Positions 1 to 8,220 of a DNA stretch of 38,406 nt are shown piece after piece. Location of the stretch: the NCBI RefSeq assembly GCF_004348545.1, contig NZ_SMKL01000060.1:1-38406 (forward strand). The letters are read 5' to 3'. The stretch's first letter is position 1. The number at the start of each line of letters is the position of its first letter. The notes under the pieces are model-generated. The model searched no databases. It was not told the origin of the DNA and saw only the letters and a program-made list of their open reading frames with translations. The DNA is from Jiangella ureilytica (GTDB lineage: Bacteria > Actinomycetota > Actinomycetes > Jiangellales > Jiangellaceae). The position numbers and the translations under genes were made by a program.

Positions 1-66
1 ACCCCGGCCCCGGCCCCGGCCGAGAACGGCGACGACGACCCGCCCGCGGCGCCCGCCGCGGATTGA
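1..66 (+). CDS. 3' end of an unidentified protein
   Basis: The first frame is open from the window edge to a TGA at 64-66 and encodes a Pro/Ala/Asp-rich tail beginning TPAPAPAENGDDD. Such acidic, proline-rich tails are common at the C-termini of actinobacterial membrane or secreted proteins, but nothing here identifies the family. A strong hairpin at 118-162 follows, which fits the end of a transcription unit. Only 21 residues are visible, so the call rests on the open frame and the downstream terminator. Confidence 0.45.
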   Translation, partial: TPAPAPAENGDDDPPAAPAAD

Positions 67-117
67 TCACGTTCAGCACGAGATCGCGTGTCGCACTACG
101 CCTGCAACCGTGTCGGG

Positions 118-162
118 GCACGGGTTGTCGTGGTGGCGGCCCGCCTCGACGACGACCCGTGC
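118..162. terminator. Hairpin terminator between convergent genes
   Basis: Bases 118-131 and 149-162 form a 14-bp stem with one G-T wobble and a 17-nt loop. It lies between the stop of the partial plus-strand gene (66) and the stop of the minus-strand acetyltransferase (171), so it could end both transcripts. There is no U-tract, as is usual for actinobacterial terminators. Confidence 0.6.
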
Positions 163-170
163 GGGCGGTC

Positions 171-761
171 CTACGCGTAGGCGAGGTACCGGCCCGGCTT
201 GTCCGGTTCCTCGATCTCGAACCGCAGCTCGAGGTCGGTGTGCCGGATCAGCTCGACCTGCTGGGTGAACTGCTCGTTGGTGACGAAGATGTGCCCGCCG
301 AGGCTCCAGTCGCGCGCCAGCCAGCTCCGCAGGGTGTCGAGCAGGAGGCGATCGGTCTGCGTCGCCAGCCGCGACCTCCGCACCCAGAAGTACACCGCGG
401 CGGCGTAGTCGTCCCACCGGTGGTCGCCGCCGACCGGGGTGATGCGCGCCCCGGCGAACGACCGCGCGTCGGTGGGCATGAGGTAGACGCAGCCGAGACA
501 CTCCATGCCGGCCGGGTCCATGACCGTGTAGGTGAAGGCCTGGCGGTCCGCGTGCCGCCGCTCCAGCTTCTCGAGGTCCTCGCGGTTGGCGGCGACGGTG
601 AAGTCGTCCGCGGGCCAGCTCGACTGCTCCCAGGTGCGCAGGTAGTCCCTGCTCTCCATGACGGCCGCGTAGTCGAGCTCGGCGTCGGTGGCCAGGATCG
701 GCCGGAGGACGAACTCGTCCGTCGTCAGGCCGCCGGGAGGTTCGACGTTCTCGAGTCGCAT
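171..761 (-). CDS. GNAT-like N-acetyltransferase family protein
   Basis: This 196-residue protein has the look of a divergent GNAT fold: an N-terminal strand (FVLRPILATDAELDYAAV), a central segment with a Cys-rich strand (MECLGCVYLMPTD), and a C-terminal half rich in Trp and Arg. The classic Q/RxxGxG/A acetyl-CoA loop is not obvious, so substrate and even activity are uncertain. The ATG at 761-759 has an AAGGA Shine-Dalgarno 9 nt upstream, inside the end of the preceding gene. It starts 5 nt after the stop of another acetyltransferase (767-1417), so the two are almost certainly cotranscribed. Confidence 0.75.
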   Translation of the reverse strand: MRLENVEPPGGLTTDEFVLRPILATDAELDYAAVMESRDYLRTWEQSSWPADDFTVAANREDLEKLERRHADRQAFTYTVMDPAGMECLGCVYLMPTDARSFAGARITPVGGDHRWDDYAAAVYFWVRRSRLATQTDRLLLDTLRSWLARDWSLGGHIFVTNEQFTQQVELIRHTDLELRFEIEEPDKPGRYLAYA

Positions 762-766
762 GGTGC

Positions 767-1417
767 CTAGTCCTTCCCCGCGCCCAGCAACGGCAGGCAG
801 GGCTCGTGACCCTCGATCGTCACCTCGATGCTCCGGTGCTGCTCCCAGGTCTCGCGGGTCAGCCGGAACCGCTGCTCGACGGCCAGCTTCCCCCGCGAGA
901 CGCCCCGCCCGATCCCGTTCTCGGCGTAGCCGAGCTTGCGAGACACTCGCAGCGACGCGTGGTTGTGGACGTAACCGACCGACACCGCCTCCTCGGCGCC
1001 CAGCCCGGCGAAGGCCAGGTGCAGCATGGCCGCGCGCATCTCGGTGCCGATGCCCTGCCCCTGGTAGCGCCGGCCGAGCCAGGACTCGGAGTGGACCTGA
1101 CGCTGGATCGCGAAGTCGTCGGCCTCGACCTCCTGGACGCCCACCGGCGCACCGTCCAGGAAGACGGCCAGGTTCAGCGCCCAGGAGTCGGGCCTGAGCT
1201 CCGACAACGTCGTCCAGTGCCGCTGGATGACCCGGCGGGCCAGCTGGTCCGGCGGCAGCTCGGTCCACGGGTTCCCGAACGGCATGACGTCCGGGTCGTG
1301 GATGCCCTCGACGGCCAGGTCCGCGAGCTCGGACAGCTCGTCGGGTGCGGGGAACCGCAGCTCCAGCCTGGGTGTCCGCAGCCGCAGGCCGAGGACCGGG
1401 AAGTGATCGATCAGCAT
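767..1417 (-). CDS. GNAT family N-acetyltransferase (RimJ/RimL type)
   Basis: A 216-residue acetyltransferase of the RimJ/RimL-like branch of GNAT. The opening RTPRLELRFPAPDEL is the usual first strand. The acetyl-CoA pyrophosphate loop is visible as GRRYQGQGIGTEMR, followed by HLAFAGLGAEEAVSVGYVHN and ASLRVSRKLGY, which is the typical 'N..S..v..KlGF' element. It probably acetylates an amine on a small molecule or a protein N-terminus; the substrate cannot be read from sequence. It is the first gene of a two-gene operon with the acetyltransferase at 171-761. The start is an ATG at 1417-1415 with a weak ribosome site. Confidence 0.88.
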   Translation of the reverse strand: MLIDHFPVLGLRLRTPRLELRFPAPDELSELADLAVEGIHDPDVMPFGNPWTELPPDQLARRVIQRHWTTLSELRPDSWALNLAVFLDGAPVGVQEVEADDFAIQRQVHSESWLGRRYQGQGIGTEMRAAMLHLAFAGLGAEEAVSVGYVHNHASLRVSRKLGYAENGIGRGVSRGKLAVEQRFRLTRETWEQHRSIEVTIEGHEPCLPLLGAGKD

Positions 1418-1467
1418 CGCCGCAGTGTGCCCCGCGGGCACCGGCGGCGCCAGTCGATAACGGCGCC

Positions 1468-2883
1468 TCAGCTGAGTCCGTCGGCGTAGCCGGAGCGGGC
1501 GAACCGTTCGCGTGCCACCGTCCACGCGTACCGGTCGAACCGGCCGTCGTCGCGGATGGCGTCGACGGCGCCGTAGGCCATGAGCAGCGCCTGGTCGATG
1601 TTCTCGAGCACGAACAGACCCTGCCGGCCGAGCGTGACGACGCGGCGGATCATGCGGGCCCAGCTGTCGACGTCGCTGAGGTCGTGCTCGTAGCCGACGC
1701 GGTAGATCGGGTACGACTGGCCGATGCGGCGGCTCTCGACGTGGACCCGGTTGACCTTGGGCAGCCCGGTGAGCCCCAGGGTCTCGTCGACGAGGTCGGC
1801 CAGTGACTCGTCGTCGAGCCCCCACACGTCGTCGGTCATGGAGCACGGGATCTCGGCGCACAGCACGGACCGGTCGGCGGGGTCGTCGGCGTTGGCGCGG
1901 TAGTTGGCCGGTTCGGAGATGCGGATGACCGGCGTACGCGGGTCGGGGATGTCGTGGGAGTCGTGCGGGCTCCACCGTCCGCCCTGGTGGACGACGTAGA
2001 CCAGCAGCATGGCGCGGTAGCGCAGCCGGGCCGACGACTCGATGGACGTCAGCGACGGCGCCGGCCGGGCGATGCGGGCGAGCACGGGCAGCGGCAGCGT
2101 CGAGAACACCAGCCCGCCGGTGACGAGGTCGCCGTCCTGGGTGCTGACCTCGACCTCGTCCTCGGTGACCCGGACGCGGTCGACCTCGGCCTCGCACCGG
2201 ATCTCGACGCCGGCCGTGACGGCGGCGTCGGCGAGCGCCTCGACCAGCTGCCCGAACCCGGTGCGCGGGTAGAAGTAGCCGCCGCCGGTGGCCGACGTGC
2301 TGCCCTTGCGGCCGCGGCGCAGCGCCCGGGCGGCGACCCGCCAGGTGCCGAGGCGGTCGGTCTGGCGGCGGGCCTGTTCGGCGCTGATGCGGTCGCCGGG
2401 CATGCCCCACTGCTTCTCGGCCAGCGGGCCGTAGACGGACTCGTACAGCGCCGGCCCGACGCGGCTGCGCACGAGGCCGCCGTACGTCTCGGCCTCTTCG
2501 CGGCGGAACTTCGACACCGCGGAGTCGCGCGCGACCTTCGCCAGGAACGACGGGGGCAGCCGGCGGGCGGCCTCTTCGGCCCGCAGCGGCATGCCCAGCC
2601 ACTGGTCGCCGACGCGGATGCGGCTGGACCGGCGCCGCTGCTGCAGGTCGTCGCCGAGCAGCGCCCGCAGGTCGTGCAGGATGGCCGGCGGCGTGTTGGG
2701 GTCGAGCCGGTGCGAGCCCTGGTCGACGCGCACGCCGCCCACCTCGAACGACGCGGCCAGCCCGCCCACGTGGTCGGCGCGCTCGAGCAGCGCGACCTTC
2801 ATGCCCCGCTGGGCAGCGCGCCAGGCGGCGGCGAGGCCCGCGGGCCCCGCGCCGATCACGATGAGATCGTACGAGCCGGTCAT
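1468..2883 (-). CDS. FAD-dependent amine oxidase / protoporphyrinogen oxidase-like protein
   Basis: A 471-residue flavoprotein. The N-terminal Rossmann motif GAGPAGLAAAW, an acidic strand end (LLERADHVGGLAASF) and a DQGSHRL element place it in the NAD(P)-binding/amine-oxidase superfamily that includes UDP-galactopyranose mutase-like and HemG-like enzymes. The C-terminal FAD contact is GLFVLENIDQALLMAYGAV. Members often sit in polysaccharide or isoprenoid loci, but here the neighbours give no substrate. The ATG at 2883 lies 10 nt after a TAGGCT -10 element (2899-2894), so the mRNA leader would be only a few bases. It is divergent from the AlkD-like gene. Confidence 0.8.
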   Translation of the reverse strand: MTGSYDLIVIGAGPAGLAAAWRAAQRGMKVALLERADHVGGLAASFEVGGVRVDQGSHRLDPNTPPAILHDLRALLGDDLQQRRRSSRIRVGDQWLGMPLRAEEAARRLPPSFLAKVARDSAVSKFRREEAETYGGLVRSRVGPALYESVYGPLAEKQWGMPGDRISAEQARRQTDRLGTWRVAARALRRGRKGSTSATGGGYFYPRTGFGQLVEALADAAVTAGVEIRCEAEVDRVRVTEDEVEVSTQDGDLVTGGLVFSTLPLPVLARIARPAPSLTSIESSARLRYRAMLLVYVVHQGGRWSPHDSHDIPDPRTPVIRISEPANYRANADDPADRSVLCAEIPCSMTDDVWGLDDESLADLVDETLGLTGLPKVNRVHVESRRIGQSYPIYRVGYEHDLSDVDSWARMIRRVVTLGRQGLFVLENIDQALLMAYGAVDAIRDDGRFDRYAWTVARERFARSGYADGLS

Positions 2884-2893
2884 GTGAAGACTC

Positions 2894-2899
2894 AGCCTA
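2894..2899 (-). promoter_or_regulatory. -10 element for the FAD oxidoreductase
   Basis: On the minus strand TAGGCT (TANNNT consensus) lies 10 nt before the ATG at 2883. A transcription start 6-7 nt downstream would leave almost no 5' UTR. Confidence 0.45.
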
Positions 2900-2941
2900 A
2901 CGACATCGGCGCCCGCGACACGCCGCACCCGCCGTAACGCC

Positions 2942-2947
2942 TAGCGT
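2942..2947 (+). promoter_or_regulatory. -10 element giving a leaderless mRNA for the AlkD-like gene
   Basis: TAGCGT is followed by 6 nt (ggcgcc) and then the ATG at 2954. The spacing puts the transcription start at or next to the A of the start codon, and there is no Shine-Dalgarno sequence, so translation is probably leaderless. Confidence 0.6.
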
Positions 2948-2953
2948 GGCGCC

Positions 2954-3679
2954 ATGGTCACCGCTCCTGACACCGCTCTCGTCGAGGCCGTCCGGACGGC
3001 GTTGCGCGCGGCCGCCGACCCCGCGGCCGCTGAGCCGATGCGCGCCTACATGAAGTCGGAGATGCCGTTCCTCGGCGTCCCCAAACCGGCCCGCACGGCC
3101 GCGCTCGAGCCGGTCTTCGCCGAGCATCGGATCGACGACGGCGTCAGCTGGCGGTCCGCGGTGCTCACCTTGTGGGACGGCGCCGAGTTCCGCGAGGAGC
3201 GCTACGCCGCCGTCACGCTGGCCCAGCTGACGCAGTACGCCGCGTTCGCGACCCGGCCGGACGCGCTCGACCTCTACGACCACCTCGTGGTCACGGGCGC
3301 CTGGTGGGACTTCGTCGACGAGGTCGCGATCCGCTCGGTCGGCCCGGTGCTGCGCGGGCACCATGACGCCGTCGCCCCGGTCGTGCGGCGATGGGCCCGC
3401 GACGCCGACCGCTGGCGCCGCCGCACGGCCGTGATCTGCCAGATCGGCTCGAAGGCCGAGATCGACGTCGACCTGCTGGCCGAGGCCGTCCAGGCCAATC
3501 TCGGCGACGACGACTTCTTCCTGCGCAAGGGCATCGGCTGGGCGCTGCGCCAGCACGCCCGGGTCGACCCCGAGTGGGTGCGTCGCTTCGTGGCCGCGCA
3601 CGAGGGCGAGCTGTCGGCGTTGTCACGCCGCGAGGCACTGCGTAACATCGACCCACCGAGTATTGTTACTCGTGGGTAG
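2954..3679 (+). CDS. AlkD-like DNA alkylation repair protein
   Basis: A 241-residue, all-helical protein of the DNA alkylation repair (PF08713, AlkD) family, whose HEAT-like repeats wrap DNA and release cationic alkylated bases such as 3- and 7-alkylpurines. Family hallmarks are YMKSEMPFLGVPKPAR near residue 35, the VTGAWWDFVDEVA segment with the WxxVD active-site aspartate, RRRTAVICQI, FFLRKGIGWALRQHARVDPEWV and the C-terminal LSRREALRNI. It is complete and of normal length. The start is fixed by the -10 box at 2942-2947. It ends 22 nt before fadA and could be cotranscribed with it, although fadA has its own strong ribosome site. Confidence 0.9.
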   Translation: MVTAPDTALVEAVRTALRAAADPAAAEPMRAYMKSEMPFLGVPKPARTAALEPVFAEHRIDDGVSWRSAVLTLWDGAEFREERYAAVTLAQLTQYAAFATRPDALDLYDHLVVTGAWWDFVDEVAIRSVGPVLRGHHDAVAPVVRRWARDADRWRRRTAVICQIGSKAEIDVDLLAEAVQANLGDDDFFLRKGIGWALRQHARVDPEWVRRFVAAHEGELSALSRREALRNIDPPSIVTRG

Positions 3680-3701
3680 CTTCCGATCCGAGGAGGGCCA
3701 C

Positions 3702-4928
3702 GTGCCACGCTCCACCAGGCCTGTTCGCGACGTGCTGTTCGTCGACGGCGTCCGCACGCCGTTCGGCAAGGCCGGCCCCAAGGGCATGTACCACGAGACC
3801 CGCGCCGACGATCTCGTCATCAACTGCATCCGCGAGCTGCTGCGCCGCAACCCGGGCCTGCCGCCCGAGCGCGTCGACGACGTCGCCATCGCCGCGACCA
3901 CGCAGCTCGGCGACCAGGGCCTGACCATCGGGCGCACGGCGGCGCTGCTGGCCGGGCTGCCGACGTCGGTCCCGGGCTACGCCATCGACCGCATGTGCGC
4001 CGGCGCCATGACGGCCGTCACCACCACGGCGGGCGGCATCGCGTTCGGAGCCTATGACGTCGTCATCGCCGGCGGCGTCGAGCACATGGGCCGCCATCCC
4101 ATGGGCGAGGGCGTCGACCCCAACCCGCGCATCCTCGCCGAGAAGCTGGTCGACCCGTCCGCGCTGGTCATGGGCAGCACCGCCGAGAACCTGCACGACC
4201 GCTTCCCGCACCTGTCCAAGGAGCGGGCTGACGCGTTCGCCGCGGCCAGCCAGGCCAAGTACGCGAAGGCGGCGGCCGACGGCAAGATCCAGCCCGACCT
4301 CGTCCCCGTCGCCACCCGCAGCGTCGAGCAGGGCTGGGGCCTGGCCACGGCCGACGAGCCGCCGCGGCCGGGCAAGTCGGTCGACGACCTCGCCGTGCTC
4401 AAGACGCCGTTCCGCCCGCACGGACGGGTCACCGCCGGCAACGCCGCGGGCCTGAACGACGGCGCCACCGCGGCCCTGCTGGTCAGCGACGAGGCGGCCG
4501 CGGAGTTCGGGCTGACGCCGAAGATGCGGCTGGTGTCGTACTCCTTCGCCGGCGTCGAGCCCGAGGTCATGGGCGTCGGCCCGGTCCCGGCCACCGAGAA
4601 GGCGCTGGCCAAGGCCGGGCTCTCCATCGACGACATCGGGCTGTTCGAGATCAACGAGGCGTTCGCCGTGCAGGTGCTGGCCTTCCTCGACCACTTCGGC
4701 ATCGCCGACGACGACCCCCGCGTCAACCAGTACGGCGGCGCCATCGCCGTCGGCCACCCGCTCGCCTCGTCCGGCGTCCGGCTGATGAACCAGTTGGCCC
4801 GCCAGTTCGAGGAGCACCCCGAGGTCCGCTACGGCGTCACCACCATGTGCATCGGCATCGGCATGGGCGGCACCGTCGTCTGGGAGAACCCGCACCACAC
4901 CGACTACGCCCAGGAGGCCGCGGCCTGA
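3702..4928 (+). CDS. fadA: Acetyl-CoA C-acyltransferase (thiolase) of fatty-acid beta-oxidation
   Basis: A 408-residue thiolase that cleaves 3-ketoacyl-CoA with CoA to acetyl-CoA and a shortened acyl-CoA. The nucleophile is Cys99 (DRMCAGAM), and the second catalytic pair is His352 (GGAIAVGHPLASSG) and Cys383 (TTMCIGIGMGG). NEAF-type residues are in FEINEAFAVQ. The GTG at 3702 is chosen because AGGAGG at 3691-3696 sits 5 nt before it; an upstream in-frame TTG at 3663 has no such support. The stop overlaps the start of fadB by one base (TGATG), so the two subunits of the oxidation complex are translationally coupled. Similar fadA-fadB pairs are common in actinomycetes. Confidence 0.95.
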   Translation: MPRSTRPVRDVLFVDGVRTPFGKAGPKGMYHETRADDLVINCIRELLRRNPGLPPERVDDVAIAATTQLGDQGLTIGRTAALLAGLPTSVPGYAIDRMCAGAMTAVTTTAGGIAFGAYDVVIAGGVEHMGRHPMGEGVDPNPRILAEKLVDPSALVMGSTAENLHDRFPHLSKERADAFAAASQAKYAKAAADGKIQPDLVPVATRSVEQGWGLATADEPPRPGKSVDDLAVLKTPFRPHGRVTAGNAAGLNDGATAALLVSDEAAAEFGLTPKMRLVSYSFAGVEPEVMGVGPVPATEKALAKAGLSIDDIGLFEINEAFAVQVLAFLDHFGIADDDPRVNQYGGAIAVGHPLASSGVRLMNQLARQFEEHPEVRYGVTTMCIGIGMGGTVVWENPHHTDYAQEAAA

Positions 4929-7036
4929 TGACCACCGACCTGGCCACCGTCTTCCCCGACGAGGTCGTCACCACCTCGCACGTGCGCGTCGTCGAGCTGC
5001 CGCTCGGCGCCGGCAGGGCCGCGCTCATCACGCTCGACAACGGCCACGACCACACCAAGCCGAACACGCTCGGACCGGCCACGCTGCTGGGCCTCGAGAA
5101 GGCCATCGACGCCGCCTATGCGGTACCGGGCGTCGTCGCCGTCGCCGTCACCGGCAAGCCGTTCATCCTGGCCGCCGGCGCCGACCTCAAGGGCATGGCG
5201 CTGGTCACCGAGCGCGACCAGGCCGTTGCGCTCGGTCGGCTCGGCCACCGGGTGTTCGGCAAGCTCGCCAACGGGCCGGTGCCCACGTTCGCGCTGATCA
5301 ACGGCATGGCGCTGGGCGGCGGGCTCGAGATCGCGCTGCACTGCACCTACCGGACGGTGTCGAACGCGGCCCAGGGCATCGCGCTGCCCGAGGTCTTCCT
5401 GGGCCTCATCCCGGGCTGGGGTGGCGCCTGGCTGCTGCCGAACCTCATCGGCGCCGACAAGGCGGTCACCGTCATCGTCGAGAACGCGCTCAACCAGAAC
5501 CGCATGCTGCGCGGCCCCCAGGTGGCCCAGCTCGGCATCGCCGACGCCGCGTTCGACGGCGCCGACTTCCTCGAGCGGTCGCTGCACTGGGCGGCGCAGG
5601 TGCTGCGCGGCGACGTGGTCGTCTCACGGCCGGAGATCGACCGGTCGGAGTCGGCGTGGGATGCCGCGGTCGCGCGCGGCAAGGCGGCCGCCGACGGCCG
5701 GCTGCACGGCGCCACGCCGGCCCCGTACCGGGCGCTGGAGCTGATCGCCGCCGCGCGCACCGTCACGCGCGAGAAGGGCTTCGCCGCCGAGGACGAGGCG
5801 CTCGGCGACCTCGTCATGGGCGACGACCTACGCTCCGGCGTGTACGCGTTCGACCTCACCCAGCGCCGTGCCAAGCGGCCGGCCGGCGCGCCCGACAGGT
5901 CTCTGGCCCGGCCGGTCACGAAGGTCGGCATCGTCGGCGCCGGGCTCATGGCCAGCCAGCTGGCGCTGCTGTTCGTCCGCCGGCTCGAGGTCCCGGTGGT
6001 GCTCACCGACCTCGACGCCGAACGTGTCGACAAGGGCGTCGGCTGGGTGCATGCCGAGATCGACAAGCTGGCGGCCAAGGGCCGGCTCTCCCCCGACGCC
6101 CGCAACAAGCTGACGGCGCTGGTCAGCGGCTCGACCGACAAGGCCGTCTTCGCCGACGCCGACTTCGTCATCGAGGCCGTGTTCGAGGAGATGAAGGTCA
6201 AGCAGCAGGTCTTCGCCGAGCTCGAAGCCGTCGTCTCCCCCGAGTGCGTGCTGGCCACCAACACGTCGTCGCTGTCGGTGTCCGAGATGGCCTCGAAGCT
6301 GCGGCACCCCGAGCGCGTGGTCGGCTTCCACTTCTTCAACCCGGTGGCCGTGCTGCCGTTGGTCGAGGTGGTCCGGACGGCGCAGACCGACGACGCGACG
6401 CTGGCCACCGCGTTCGCCGTCGGCAAGACGCTGAAGAAGTCGTGCGTGCAGGTCCTGGACGCGCCGGCGTTCGTCGTCAACCGCGTCCTCACCCGGCTCA
6501 TCGGCGAGATCACCCGCGCGGCCGACGAAGGAACCCCGCTCGAGGTCGCCGACAACGCGCTCGCGCCGCTCGGTCTGCCCATGACGCCGTTCGTGCTGCT
6601 GCAGCTCGTCGGCCCGGCCGTCGCCCTGCACGTCGCCGAGACCCTGCACGACGCCTACCCCGACCGCTTCCCGGTGTCGGAGAACCTGCGCCGCCTGGTC
6701 GCGGCCGGCAAGCCCGGCATCTGGTCCTGGAACGAGCAGGGCAAGCCCTACCTCGACGACCAGACCGCCGCGCTGTTCGAGCAGGGCGGCGTCGCGCTGA
6801 CGGCCGACGAGGTGCGCGAGCGGGCCCTGGGCGCCGTCGCCCACGAGATCCGCATCATGCTCGACGAGGGCGTCGTCGCCGAGGCGCAGGACATCGACCT
6901 GTGCATGCTCCTCGGCGCCGGCTGGCCGTTCCACCTCGGCGGCATCACGCCGTATCTCGACCGCAGCGGCGTCGCCGAGCGGGCCACCGGCCGGCGGTTC
7001 CTCCCGCCCGGCGTCGCCAGCGTCGCCCGCGGCTGA
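4928..7036 (+). CDS. fadB: Fatty-acid oxidation complex alpha subunit (enoyl-CoA hydratase / 3-hydroxyacyl-CoA dehydrogenase)
   Basis: A 702-residue bifunctional enzyme. The N-terminal crotonase domain (about residues 15-290) shows the oxyanion-hole segments AAGADLKGM and NGMALGGGLEIAL, and the catalytic region ALPEVFLGLIPGWGG. The dehydrogenase half begins near residue 335 with the NAD-binding GIVGAGLMASQLALL. The usual GxGxMG is altered to GAGLMAS, which I believe is common in actinobacterial FadB. Catalytic His468 is in VVGFHFFNPV. It hydrates enoyl-CoA and oxidises the 3-hydroxyacyl-CoA, handing 3-ketoacyl-CoA to the thiolase encoded just upstream. AGGAGG lies 10 nt before the ATG, which overlaps the fadA stop. 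Confidence 0.95.
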   Translation: MTTDLATVFPDEVVTTSHVRVVELPLGAGRAALITLDNGHDHTKPNTLGPATLLGLEKAIDAAYAVPGVVAVAVTGKPFILAAGADLKGMALVTERDQAVALGRLGHRVFGKLANGPVPTFALINGMALGGGLEIALHCTYRTVSNAAQGIALPEVFLGLIPGWGGAWLLPNLIGADKAVTVIVENALNQNRMLRGPQVAQLGIADAAFDGADFLERSLHWAAQVLRGDVVVSRPEIDRSESAWDAAVARGKAAADGRLHGATPAPYRALELIAAARTVTREKGFAAEDEALGDLVMGDDLRSGVYAFDLTQRRAKRPAGAPDRSLARPVTKVGIVGAGLMASQLALLFVRRLEVPVVLTDLDAERVDKGVGWVHAEIDKLAAKGRLSPDARNKLTALVSGSTDKAVFADADFVIEAVFEEMKVKQQVFAELEAVVSPECVLATNTSSLSVSEMASKLRHPERVVGFHFFNPVAVLPLVEVVRTAQTDDATLATAFAVGKTLKKSCVQVLDAPAFVVNRVLTRLIGEITRAADEGTPLEVADNALAPLGLPMTPFVLLQLVGPAVALHVAETLHDAYPDRFPVSENLRRLVAAGKPGIWSWNEQGKPYLDDQTAALFEQGGVALTADEVRERALGAVAHEIRIMLDEGVVAEAQDIDLCMLLGAGWPFHLGGITPYLDRSGVAERATGRRFLPPGVASVARG

Positions 7037-7071
7037 GGCCGTCGCCGGCCGGTTCCTTTCCGTCCAAGTGC

Positions 7072-7096
7072 AACACCTGCCCCCTGCGGTGGCGTT
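7072..7096 (+). promoter_or_regulatory. Possible ECF-type promoter of the sigma-factor gene
   Basis: AAC at 7072-7074 and CGTT at 7093-7096 are separated by 18 nt, roughly resembling the AAC...CGT layout of ECF-dependent promoters. ECF genes are often autoregulated, so this would be a natural place for such a promoter. The match is short and the assignment is tentative. Confidence 0.25.
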
Positions 7097-7125
7097 GACG
7101 CAGTAGAGACGGAGAGGAGCCGGCC

Positions 7126-7617
7126 GTGACGATGCCGCCGTTCGAGGACTGGGCGCACGCTGCCGGTCCGTCGCTGCGGCGCGTCGCAGGCCTGCTGTGC
7201 GACCACGCCGCCGACGCCGACGACCTCGTCCAGGAGACGCTGGTCAAGGTGTACCTGCGCTGGTCGCGGATCAGCCGGCTGGACAACCCGGACGCCTACG
7301 TGCGCGCCATGCTGGCCAACCAGCATGTGTCGATGCGCCGGTCGCAGAGCCGCGACCGGCGGGGACGGCGCTGGCCCGGCGCGCCGGCCGAGGTCTCGCA
7401 CGGTGAGCCCGCGGTGGTCGAGCGGTCGGCGCTGGCCGACGCGCTGGCTGGGCTCGGCGCCCGGCAGCGCGCCGTCGTGGTGCTGCGGTACTACTGCGAC
7501 CTCTCCGACGAGCAGATCGCCGACGCCCTCGGCTGCAGTCAGCGGACCGTGCGCAGCCAGGCGTCGCGAGCACTGGCGCGGCTGCGCACGACGGCCGCCG
7601 CCGAAGAACTCGGCTGA
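7126..7617 (+). CDS. RNA polymerase sigma factor, SigE-like ECF subfamily
   Basis: A 163-residue ECF sigma factor of the short actinobacterial SigE-type subfamily. Region 2 is seen in LCDHAADADDLVQETLVKVYLRW (given here only as a description of residues 24-46) and region 4 in LGARQRAVVVLRYYCDLSDE followed by an HTH with CSQRTVRSQASRAL. The linker is short and Arg-rich. The GTG at 7126 has GGAGAGGAG about 6 nt upstream. It starts 89 nt after fadB, and the next gene begins 18 nt after its stop, so that one-TM protein is the likely cotranscribed partner. The signal is unknown. Confidence 0.9.
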   Translation: MTMPPFEDWAHAAGPSLRRVAGLLCDHAADADDLVQETLVKVYLRWSRISRLDNPDAYVRAMLANQHVSMRRSQSRDRRGRRWPGAPAEVSHGEPAVVERSALADALAGLGARQRAVVVLRYYCDLSDEQIADALGCSQRTVRSQASRALARLRTTAAAEELG

Positions 7618-7635
7618 GAGCGAGAGGAGCCGGAG

Positions 7636-8220
7636 ATGGACGAACAGGCACTACGCGAGGCGCTCCGGTCCGAGGCCGCGGAGCACGCCTTCGACCCCGC
7701 CGCCGTCGGCCGCGCGATCGAGCGCGGCCGCGCCCACCGTCGCCGGCGCCGGACGGCGCTGCTCGCCGTCGCCCCGGTGGTCGCGCTGACGGCGGCCGGC
7801 GGTGTCGCGGCCGTGCTGCGGTCGGAGCCCAGCGATGACGGCACCGAGGCGGCGTCCGCGCCGGTACAGCTGCTGACCCAGCTCACCAACCCCGGACTCG
7901 TCTTCGACGCCCGTCTCGAGGGCGCGCTCACGGTGACTGATGACGGTTGCGTCGCGATCACCCCCATCGGCGGCGCCATCGTGCCGGTCGCCTGGCCCCC
8001 GGAATGGACGGTGCAGCGCGACGAGGACGGGCGGGCCGTCGTCTACGACCCCCGAGGTGGTGCGCTGGCACGCGAAGACGGCCCCGTCGGCGTTGGCGGT
8101 GGCATGGTCAATGCCGCGGCCGAGGCGGCCGCCTTCGACCCGGCGCACCCGTGCGCTCTCGGTGCGTCCAGGGTCTTCCAGGTGGCCGAGCCGCTGTACC
8201 TGCTGGGATTCGGTCGTTAG
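7636..8220 (+). CDS. Membrane-anchored protein downstream of an ECF sigma factor
   Basis: A 194-residue protein with a cytoplasmic N-terminus of about 40 residues ending in an Arg-rich stretch (RRRRRT), one transmembrane helix (about 41-61) and an extracytoplasmic domain of about 130 residues. The positive-inside rule supports this topology. Its place 18 nt behind an ECF gene and its layout suggest an anti-sigma or sensor role, but no HxxxCxxC zinc anti-sigma motif is present, so this is inference from context. The ATG has GAGAGGAG about 6 nt upstream. Its stop codon overlaps that of the convergent permease gene. Confidence 0.75.
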   Translation: MDEQALREALRSEAAEHAFDPAAVGRAIERGRAHRRRRRTALLAVAPVVALTAAGGVAAVLRSEPSDDGTEAASAPVQLLTQLTNPGLVFDARLEGALTVTDDGCVAITPIGGAIVPVAWPPEWTVQRDEDGRAVVYDPRGGALAREDGPVGVGGGMVNAAAEAAAFDPAHPCALGASRVFQVAEPLYLLGFGR

